From positions 884,240,001 to 884,304,000 of the forward strand of contig CM057456.1 in the NCBI GenBank assembly GCA_016271365.2: 64,000 nucleotides of DNA, in the 5' to 3' direction. The first letter of the stretch is position 1, and every line of letters begins with the position of its first letter. Below the pieces are notes generated by a model that ran no database searches, was not told the origin of the DNA, and saw only the letters and a list, made by a program, of their open reading frames with translations. Source of the stretch: Neoceratodus forsteri. Taxonomy: Eukaryota; Chordata; Ceratodontiformes; Ceratodontidae. Positions 56,117-64,000 of the stretch are shown here, one piece after another. Made by a program: the position numbers and the translations under genes.

Positions 56117-56702
56117 AAATCAATGCTGTGCCAGCACAGTGGTGTGGACAGCTGAGGCATCCATGCCTTACCTCCTGCCATGCCCGGTGACCCGTGTTCA
56201 CGGTGCAAGCAGGCCGCCAGGGGCCAGCTGGGAAGGGAGAGGATCAAGCATCTGTAGGACAGCTCTCCATTCCAGGGAAGGGGGGACTCAAGGGTTGGCG
56301 TTTCCCTGACACTTAGCGAAAGCTGGCTGTCAGTACGCTGGGAGCCCTTATGCAAGAAGGGAGACATGGAGCCACTGGCCAGTGTGCTGTGGCAGAAGTG
56401 TGCACAGCTCTGCCATTGCCAACATTGCACACTCCACCCGGGGACCAATCAAAATAAGGAGGCAATTCAGGGACTGGGCGTGTCGGATGAAGACTGACCT
56501 TCTCAAGCTCCCCCCCTCGCAGTAGCTGGCCTCCCAGAAACTGGATCCTTATGGCAGATTGTTGCTGCCCCCTGCCATGGAGGGTAAACTGTAGAGAAAG
56601 TAAGGAAGAAGCCTAGCAGTGGCAGGGGTCAGGGCTGAGGGGGCCAGTAGGATTGTGGACCACCTGGGGCCCTAGGGGAGAAAATAAATTAATGTAAAAA
56701 AG
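56117..56702 (+). mobile_element. retroposon copy 1 (family of 23,787-24,277)
   Basis: Matches the complement of 23,787-24,277 over its 5' half (AAGGCATGGATGCCTCAG on the complement; ACGGTGCAAGCAGGCCGCCA region). It ends in an A-rich stretch near 56,690-56,710. TCAATGCTGT precedes it, and TCAATACTGT follows at about 56,707. Confidence 0.6.
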
Positions 56703-57262
56703 AAAATCAATACTGTATAGCCAGCCTGGTGGTGCTGAGGGTTGAGGTGCTGGACACCACACCTTGTTCCATGCAGGTGACCCAGGCTCAGGAACAAAAT
56801 CAGGTTGCTGGGGGTCCAACTGACTGCTCTCCTCTCCGGGTAGGGAGGGAGGGAGGGAGGGATGGCTGTCCTGCTACTTGGCTGCTTCCTGGTGGGGGTT
56901 GGGTGGCAGCGCTAGGAGTCAGGGAGGCACAAGAACGTGGCATCATGGCATGCTCATGGCCATGAAGAGGAGGGACAGAAAAATGGAAAGGAGACGGTGT
57001 CTGCAGGCTCCATCAGCCCTGTCTGCTGACCGGCATGCTGCTCTGCTGCCAGACCACCAGAGGCCCCAAACTGGATTGGATGTCCTGGGTAGGGGAGGAT
57101 GGGCCTCCCCTTCCTGGCACCACCACAGGGGGAAATCATTGGGGGTACTAGGGGCTCAGTGGTGCCAGGCGAGCAGTGGACAGACTTAGGTGATAAAGCA
57201 GGGGGAGATAGCTGCCTGCGGATGCCAGATGGGAGGAAAAAAGATTGTGAAAAATAACTCAA
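56703..57262 (+). mobile_element. retroposon copy 2, tandem
   Basis: Starts GCCAGCCTGGTGGTGCTGAG, parallel to GCCAGCACAGTGGTGTGGAC of copy 1, and ends in an A-rich segment (AAAAAAGATTGTGAAAAAT). TCAATGCTGT recurs directly after it at about 57,257. Removal of both copies rejoins the foldback repeat unit. Confidence 0.55.
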
Positions 57263-57696
57263 TGCTGTAGTTGTGGTGTATGTTCTCCTTCAGAAATCAG
57301 TCCATCAGGAACTTACTGCTTAATTACCATGCAATCTATTTTTGTTAATTGATATACAACTACATTGTTTACTTATGCAGTACAAATCATACATTTACAT
57401 AAATACTTAGTGACTTTAACACAGTGATATAGTTATTAAGAAATCTGTAACTTCTGTAGCATTGTTTCTACAGTTAATGCCTATCTAACATCTATTTGCT
57501 AAGTAAGTTCACAGGAACTGGAACTTAAAGTATAAGAAGAAGGGTAAGTTAGGACTATATTGTAATTGCAGGTAGCTACTATACAGTACACTTACATTTA
57601 TCAACTGTCAATGCTGTACATATGTGTGATGTAGTTTCAGACTAGGACATAAGTCTGTCATGAACTTACCGCTCAGAACTCATGCAATCTATGGTG

Positions 57697-58108
57697 TCAA
57701 TGTGGCTCACTTGGTAGCATATCCGTCTCTAGACCTGGAGGCTGTGGATTGTAGTACCACACTGGGATTGGGCTCATACCAAAAAACAAACTCTGGCACG
57801 TGAATGCAGTACTAAGGGGATGTTGTACTGTCAGGGTGTGCTGTCCTTTTGATGACATGTTCAACAGAGATCCTGTTGTTGTGGTTGTTCAGGTGGACGT
57901 TAAAGATCCTATTGCACTAATCAAAATGTGTAGGGTAACTGGTGTCCTGGCCAAATGTCCTTATTCACTAAAATACTACCAACAGCTTAATTGGGTTCAA
58001 TTTTACTTGGTTTGCATATGTACCACCCTCCTCCCTGGGATGAGACCGAAAAAAGGCAATACTGTCTAGCCCTGCTTTTCTGGTAAATAATAATAATAAT
58101 AATAAATC
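57697..58108 (+). mobile_element. tRNA-derived SINE, second family
   Basis: A-box-like GTGGCTCACTTGGTAGCA is followed about 35 bp later by a degenerate B box (GTGGATTGTAGTACCAC). A long body contains GGTGGACGTTAAAGATCCTA and GGTGTCCTGGCCAAA, and the tail is (AAT)n. The GACGTTAAAGATCC segment is shared by SINEs of several vertebrate lineages, to my knowledge. It is inserted in the last foldback unit, which continues at 58,109. An 89-codon open frame inside it is not a gene. Confidence 0.7.
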
Positions 58109-58386
58109 TAATATTTATTATTTATATGCAACTACATAGTTTACTTATGCAGAAAAAAATTTATTGACATAATTACTTACTGGTTTTGTAATGGAAATAT
58201 TTTAGTGCACAGTTACATATCAGTTAGCAGTACAGTATTAGCCTACATGTTTATTTACCTGTAAGCTCATGAGGAACTGATTTACAGAGGTGAAACAATA
58301 AAACCTACAGAGCTGACAGTCAGCCTGTTCAAGTGTACTGTAGCTGACTGAAGTTACATTGTAATCAAGTCTTAGCCACCATTCAT

Positions 58387-58455
58387 AGAAACAGAATTTA
58401 TCAGCAGATAAGGACCACTTGGCCCACCTAGTCTGCCGTTTTTCCCTGCCTACAG
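58387..58455 (-). repeat. CR1 3' end fragment
   Basis: ATAGAAACAGAATTTATCAG then GCAGATAAGGACCACTTGGC matches the CR1 3' ends at 17,779-17,830 and 30,911-30,955. It is a severely 5'-truncated insertion in the right foldback arm. Confidence 0.75.
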
Positions 58456-59009
58456 TATCACCACAGGCCCTATGTGATCATTCTGTTTAAGCTTTCTAGG
58501 TGATTACCTTTCAAATACATGTCAGAGAGCCATTAACCATTGAACCAATGCACAAGACCTACTTGCATACTATATGTGGTTACATTTCTCAGAACATATT
58601 TACTAATGCTAAAAAAATAATGTAGTGGTTGCACAATAGATTTGCTGCTAAATGTTTCAGTAGCTATTACATGTGCAGTTACTAGAGCTGTGCGGAATGT
58701 AGAATTCTGCCTTTGGAAATTTGTGCAGAATGGCAAGTCCACTTCTAAAATGCTTTTCTAGTAGTTACCTTGGTAAAAATAAATTACATAATGCCAGAAG
58801 AGATGCAGTGTTAGTTGCAAAATAGATTTGTTGTTACACATTGCAACAGCTATTACATGTGCAGTTACACTTGTTAGAGGAACTGATTAGTGTAGAAAGG
58901 GAGACAGTAGTAGTTACGCAAATTGTGTGACTAACAACTACATTGTAGTTACATGCAGTTAGAGTGTAACGATATAGTAGTTACAGTATAGTTAGTGACA
59001 GTTAAAGTG

Positions 59010-60770
59010 CAAAACTTAATACAAAGCTATAATTGCACACATTCAGTACATTAATACAATACAGAGATTAAATACAGTAAGTAAGGTTCCTATTGATGTA
59101 GAGTTATGATTCTAGGGTACCACATGGAAAATTGAGACAGACTGATTTTTTCCATATCTAACTGTTTTTCCATGTCTGTTAACCTTTGTTTAATAACCTT
59201 GATATATTTATCATTGATAACTATACCCTCCTGATAATAGGTCCACAGATACTGAAGACCTGAAATCTGAAGTTCGTACAAAATGAAATTCAACTATGTT
59301 GACATGAAACCTTTCTTAAAATACATGTAATTTTTTTTAAAGTGAAGAACAGATAACCCACTTGCTTTCATTATACTAATTTTTATTCAGTATGTACAGT
59401 ATTTACTCTAGCCATGGCTAATGTTAATAATTTTACTTTGCTGTTCCTAATTCAGCCGGAGGAGGAGGAGGAGGAGGAAGAAGGGGAGAGAGAGAGAAAT
59501 AAAGAAAGAGAGACTCACAAAAGCAATTGTGATAGCTAAGAACAGTTGTATCCATTGCATCATAGAAATTTTGTCACCATACTTCCATGTGGTAAAGAAG
59601 CTTAGAAACCAATCTGGCATCACCAGTTATTAATGCAGGCCATAAGGAACAGCCACCATACTTAAAATGGGATCACAAAAGTGACTCTTTTATGATTTTT
59701 CAGCATAATTTATAGTTTTTGACTGCGTGCATTCCACTTTTTATTACTTGAGCAATTGACACCTAAATATACAAAGTTATCAACTTTCTCAATTTCATTC
59801 TCACCCATGTGTTCTTCTGTTTAGAACCAAATACTAAAACCTTAGCTTTCTCATAATTAACCTTATATTGCATCTTTTAATGATATCTCTAGTTTTCCAA
59901 GTTTGCTTTTGAACCCAATTAGCACTGTGGAAAGTAAAGCAAGGTTATCTGCATAACCCAGTGTAGAACATTGTGTGTCAGCTATAAACTGGAAGTGGAA
60001 CTGTACATCAGTCATTGACTTAAGTATTTTTTTAATAAGGTGGTTAAACAGGAGTGGAGAAAGAGGGCACCCGTATTTAATACCCTTCTTGAGTTCAAGT
60101 GGCTCAGTTGTCTGACAGACAAATTGTATCTGATCTGGGCATATGTGCCCTGGTGCAATGTAAACATTTATATCTGTTAACCATCTGTCTAGTTTTAGTT
60201 CTCTGAGATGGGCATATGATACCATTTTAGATAAGACATTAATGGCCATTTTGAGGTCAATAAAAACCATGCGTAGTTTTGATTTTTTTAAAATGTACTT
60301 TTTTTTATTACATGGCTTAAATTAAAACAATGGTCTGTGACCAAAGAGCCTCTCCTAAAGCTAGCTTGGTAGTCACCAAAAATAGCATGGACTTTCTCTC
60401 AGGACTCCAGTTGTTGTAGAATTATTTTGGTGAAAATCCTGATTGTAAAGTTCATAATATTAATTGGTCTATACTTTTCAAGGGAGTTATAACAGCCTTT
60501 TTTATGAACTGAAACTATAAGACTACATTTCCAAATAATAAAAAATAATTAATTTATATAATATGCAAGAATTAAAAAAGGCGGAAAATTCTAGTGCACT
60601 CCATAACATTACTTTTAAAAAGTTAAATGTTTTTTTTTAATTTACCCTGGGGGCCTTGTTAGTCTTACTAACCTCTTCTGGTGATATAAGCTCTGAAGTT
60701 GTGGGGCGAGTCTGAACTCTACTCCCAATAAGACTTGACAGAAGTGTCAAAAATTATCTCACAAAAGTAC
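59010..60770 (-). pseudogene. LINE reverse transcriptase remnant, clade unassigned
   Basis: Minus strand. In broken frames near 60,480-60,310 it reads KYRPINIMNFTIRIFTKII and a DYQASF-like segment (RT blocks before the first Asp). At 60,270-59,863 it reads VFIDLKMAINVLSKMVSYA, where FDLKKAFD-type Asp is at IDLK. LKKGIKYGCPLSPLLFNHLI and TLGYADNLALLSTVLIGFKS (YADD box with second Asp changed to Asn) follow. A C-terminal piece at 59,293-59,090 has KVIKQRLTDMEKQLDMEKIS. The QGCPLSPLLFN-type motif fits several LINE clades other than CR1 and L1. Its 3' end probably lies near 59,010. Confidence 0.65.
59457..59515 (+). repeat. (GGA)n/(GA)n simple repeat
   Basis: GGA triplets (about 59,457-59,478) grading into GAGA and GAAAGA repeats. 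Confidence 0.9.
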
Positions 60771-62855
60771 TTTAACCAGCTATCAGGACTTAGAAGGTAT
60801 AATATAGTACTCTAAAAAATGTTTGTACCTTTGACTACAAACTGCGAAAAAGCTTGCTTGTCCTTGGTTGTAATTAAGTCTCACATTTTGGCCGTAAGTT
60901 TTTTCTGATAATCTCCCCTTTGTTGGAGCAGAAGTTTTGATATATTCTTTCCTATATTTATTTAAAGTTGTCCTGTTCTGTCTAGTAGGGTGTTGGAGGA
61001 GAGAGAATTTCCTGTTGACCTGACATCACTGCTGCAGCAGACCTTGAGCTGAGGAGGACCTTGGAGGAGCCAGTCTTATTGTGACTCCTAAATGCCTCAA
61101 ACTAAATAATAAAAGGTATGCCACTGTCACCTTATTTGTAGGAGTCTCTAGAAGTTAAAATATTGGTGTGTGGTCTCGCCTAGTTCCCAGCCTCTCTCTT
61201 TTTTTATACAGCTTTTAAAAAAGATGCCAGACATCAAACGCCAGACCTCGACTGTGGAACACCAACAAACTTACAACTTGGTATGACAGGCCTGACTGGC
61301 CTGAACCGATCTTGACCCCGTGACTTGGCAGTGTGGGTGTGGAGATGAGAACACAGAGTTAAACCACAAGGACAAACTTGCTTCAGGTAACGTGGCGGAC
61401 ATTTACTGAACTCTGTAGCACCGAAGAAAGGTAGAAGTCCTTTTAGAATATCTCTGGTGGCCATCTGTCTGTATTTTATTTTGTGGTAACGGTGTCTCGA
61501 AATGAAGAAGAGATGCTCAAAATGAAGAAGAGACATTGAGATGCTAAGAACTCCATTAAAAATAACAAGGACTTTGGTCTCTGGTAAAATTTGGTAACTT
61601 CAGTTACCAGTCACTTTACTAAAAGGACTTTGTTCCTGTGTTTTATATTTGTCGTCTTAACTCCATATTGCACAATTTAATTCATTCTTTTCTGAACTTG
61701 TGTTGCTGCACTTATATTAGTGCTAGCGTTAACACTGGGCCAACGCCACTATAAAGTAGAACACAGCACGCTGAGTGCAGAACGCTATCTGATAATCAGT
61801 TTTATTTTGAAGAATAACTATTTATCATTGCATACAACCCCAGCACTTTTTCCTTTGAAATAGCTGATTTATTTCAGTATTTATAATTGTTTGGAGTAAC
61901 TTGGAATCACTTGTTTTTAGGACTTAATTTTAAAATCAAAATTGCTCCTGCTCTTTTAAATATCTGAGGTCCTTACTGATCTCAGTTTATTACATGGATT
62001 TTACCATTTAATCTTATTTAATATATGCACTTTGTATTCTCGTGCTAGTACTTCCCATAGACCTCATGCAGTTTTTGCATAACTTTCGCTGCAAAAGTAT
62101 AACTATATGGTCTTAAAGTAACCTATGCCATATGATTTTAAGATATTCACTTTAACTGACTCTTATGAAATGGAGCAGTATCACTTCTAATTAGAAGTTT
62201 TTGTAGTTGAGTATTTGACTACATAAAGCTGAGTGTATGCTGTACATTCATTATCTTATTGTTGACTCGTGTTGACACGCAACTTTAATCACTGTTGTGT
62301 CCTTTGAGGTGAGCTGATTATTTGCTGCTTTTGCACTTTGTGACTCTCGAGGATCTTCCTGAGTACAAGAACAAAACACTGAACGTATCTCTCCTGGGTA
62401 GAACTTGAATATGTGTTCCAAAACACAATCGAAGTATGCCCGTTTTTGGTTCGAATTAGTAACATTTGGATATTTAAATATTGCACTTCAGTACTGTTTA
62501 CCCTCTCTCCTTCTACTAAGCATTATTGCATTTTAAAGTTTATTTATAAGATACCTTTGAATGTTGATGAATTTAGACTTTTCTGGGATTCTTATAAGGT
62601 TTTGGAATTGCTGAGGTGTTGGATATTTTTGTTGTTAACATCTATCAATAGGTGTTAATACCTAGTGATACTTATTAATTGGTACTGCCTTTAATGAGAT
62701 ATTTTTTTTGATTGCATACAGGGATCCAAAAAAACTTTTTGGTCTTAATTGTACAATTAGTTGACTAATTGATTGTTTATTTAGTACCATCTAATTAGTA
62801 CTTGATAAAGGTACTGTTAACTGGGAAAGTATAAAATTCTAAAGCCGAGTGGAGC
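60771..62855. other. unassigned; possible 5' UTR of the minus-strand LINE
   Basis: No coding motif is recognised. 60,770-61,130 may be untranslated sequence of the LINE at 59,010-60,770, by position only. 61,130-62,855 is AT-rich with short open frames (61,234-61,536 minus; 62,413-62,658 plus) that carry no recognisable domain. Confidence 0.4.
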
Positions 62856-62856
62856 A

Positions 62857-63175
62857 GAGAGAGAAATTCAGCTGAGTGGCCCTGGCACTGCTACCTGCTG
62901 GCAGCTGGACCTCTGCATCCAGCCTGCCACCCCCTGACTAAGGAAAGCAACCACAAGCCCAAACCAGGCTCTCCACTTCAGCTGAGTGGCCCTGGCGCTG
63001 CTAACTGCTGGCAGTCGGACCTCTGCATCCAGCTCTCCACCCCCTGACCAAGGAAAGCAGCCACAAGTCCAAACCAGGCTCTCCACTTTAGCCGAGTGGC
63101 CCTGGCGCTGCTACCTGCTGGTGGCTGGACCTCTGTATCCAGCCCGCCACCCCCAGACCAAGAAAAGCAGGTATG
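62857..63175 (+). repeat. three tandem units of about 105 bp
   Basis: Each unit has GAGTGGCCCTGGC, a CTGCTGGCAG-like segment, GGACCTCTGCATCCAGC and AACCAGGCTCTCCACTT. Starts are near 62,873, 62,981 and 63,093. Units differ by a few substitutions. The arrangement resembles promoter monomers of a LINE 5' UTR, as in the CR1s at 22,805 and 35,175 (inference). Confidence 0.85.
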
Positions 63176-63383
63176 TTTGGTCAGCTCCTAGCTCGGAGCT
63201 GTCAGGCTTCAATCCCCGTAATTGGACTGGCTCCTGGGGACTGTGGCTGCTTCCTGATTGGATGCTGCAGATCCCCATTGAGAAAGAAAACATACAAGGC
63301 ACCTTTTTCAAAGCATAGCTCGGCCACTGCCTTGCTGTACTGCTCTCTGGACATTTTTTTCTGCTGAATTTACTGCTCATGTG

Positions 63384-63385
<2 letters not shown>

Positions 63386-63424
<39 letters not shown>

Positions 63425-63466
63425 ATCTATATATATACTGTATATATATATATATATATATATATT
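63386..63466. repeat. (TA)n microsatellite, interrupted
   Basis: Two TA tracts (about 63,386-63,420 and 63,430-63,466) separated by GTGTATCTATATATATACTG. Confidence 0.95.
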
Positions 63467-63469
63467 TTT

Positions 63470-63730
63470 CTCTCCTCTTGAATTTTCTGCTGTTTAGCCT
63501 GCGGTATTAGCTAGCTAACTTCTATATAGCTTATGTCTTGCACTGCTGAATATTTTTACTGCTTACCCTTAAACTATTGAACTGTATATGTAGGAATTGC
63601 CTAGCAGAGTATAGCAGAGTTGTAGCAAACTTTGACTGCCTGACGTCTATATAGCTTACTGCTTGCACTACTGAATTTTTTCTGCTAATTGCCCAATATT
63701 GTAGAATAGCTAGAACTGACTACTGCCTGC
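63470..63730 (+). repeat. two-unit repeat of about 130 bp
   Basis: TCTATATAGCTTATGTCTTG then CACTGCTGAATATTTTTACT (about 63,520) recurs as TCTATATAGCTTACTGCTTG then CACTACTGAATTTTTTCTGC (about 63,647). The spacing is about 127 bp. Confidence 0.7.
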
Positions 63731-64000
63731 TGTTTGTTCTGCCACACTCTTTTCCCATCACAGTTCCTCTCATTCATCCTCAAGACTGCCTTCTTTGCTT
63801 CCCTCTTTCTCTTGCTTTTTTCCCTTTTGTATTTCTTTGTCTCTATTCCCCACAATGTTTCTCTGCCATCTACTGGACCCCTGATTCCCTCTCCTGACAC
63901 CCCCACCAGACCAGCACATTCTGTAAATAGTGCCTGGCATTTTGGGCCATCTTCTCTCTCCATTCCAGACTACCCTGAGTCCTCTCCACCACATGCCTCT
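63731..64000. other. unassigned, possible LINE 5' region leaving the window
   Basis: C/T-rich sequence like the ORF1 regions of the CR1s here, but no motif is readable. An open minus-strand frame (63,963-63,685) is a low-complexity Lys/Glu stretch and is probably a shadow. Confidence 0.3.

Larger units (their letters stand above)
51745..59010. repeat. foldback-like element with long inverted arms and an internal array
   Basis: The left arm (51,745-52,170) is matched in reverse complement by 58,180-59,010. Shared segments in order include TAAGTGTCACTAACTACACT, GTAATAGCTGTTGCAAAG, CACCTCTGTAAATCAGTTC and CTGATATGTAACTGTATACT. Between the arms are repeat units of about 290 bp in left-arm orientation (starts near 55,247, 55,511, 56,025 and 57,510; marker ACAGGAACTGACACCTAAA and variants). 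A CR1, two SINEs and two retroposon copies interrupt it. No ORF is recognised. Long inverted arms with internal repeats resemble foldback-type DNA elements. Confidence 0.55.

Noticed and set aside
57800..58069. 89-codon plus-strand frame as a small gene
   Set aside because: It lies wholly inside a SINE body.
61234..61536. 100-codon minus-strand frame as a host exon
   Set aside because: No recognisable domain, splice context or conservation evidence.
62857..63175. CRISPR-like array
   Set aside because: Units of about 105 bp are continuous and similar along their length, with no repeat/spacer alternation, and the sequence is vertebrate-type.

Overview
This window looks like gene-poor genomic DNA from a non-mammalian tetrapod, most like an amphibian (caecilian-type) or a non-avian reptile. 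I found no convincing host exon, tRNA or rRNA gene. The call rests on the repeat types seen together: tyrosine-recombinase DIRS retrotransposons with inverted termini, a Penelope-like element, several CR1 LINEs with an esterase ORF1, L1-type LINEs, tRNA-derived SINEs and an intron-containing Harbinger transposon. Mammals and birds lack most of this combination. The species is inference. Almost every coding stretch is a decayed transposon gene with frameshifts or stops, so these are annotated as pseudogenes.

Layout. 1-2.6 kb: DIRS recombinase remnant, isolated DIRS termini and a SINE/LINE tail. 2.7-8.1 kb: a nearly complete DIRS element (gag, RT/RNase H, tyrosine recombinase) bounded by about 38-bp inverted repeats. 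8.2-10.8 kb: 3' half of an L1-type LINE on the minus strand. 10.8-16.4 kb: mostly unassigned sequence with a possible hAT-like element and a minus-strand L1 ORF1 remnant. 16.5-23.3 kb: a near full-length minus-strand CR1 (ORF1 esterase, endonuclease, RT, repeated 5' UTR) whose RT is split by a second, 5'-truncated CR1. 23.3-26 kb: SINE, a roughly 490-bp retroposon with target-site duplication, and a DIRS gag remnant carrying a TA-flanked MITE.

26.3-43.1 kb is a four-level nest. An L1 (ORF1 left, ORF2 right) is split by a Penelope-like element with an exact 13-bp target duplication. The Penelope is split by a CR1/L2-type LINE, and that LINE is split by a full-length CR1 with a 7-bp target duplication. 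The L1 right half also carries a MITE and abuts two CR1 fragments. Each removal step restores the older element's coding order, so the relative ages can be read directly.

44.8-51.7 kb: a Harbinger-type DNA transposon with a two-exon DDE transposase (plus strand), a SANT/Myb-like gene (minus strand) and a probable second SANT/Myb-like gene (plus strand). 51.7-59.0 kb: an apparently undescribed foldback-like structure with long inverted arms and an internal roughly 290-bp repeat array, interrupted by a CR1 (itself carrying a MITE), two SINEs and two retroposon copies. 59.0-61 kb: a minus-strand LINE RT remnant. 61-62.85 kb: unassigned. 62.85-64 kb: tandem repeats that resemble a LINE promoter/5' UTR running out of the window.

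The genes do not form a host pathway. They are replication and transposition modules: target-primed retrotransposition (CR1, L1), Penelope-type RT/GIY-YIG, recombinase-mediated DIRS integration and DDE/Myb cut-and-paste transposition.
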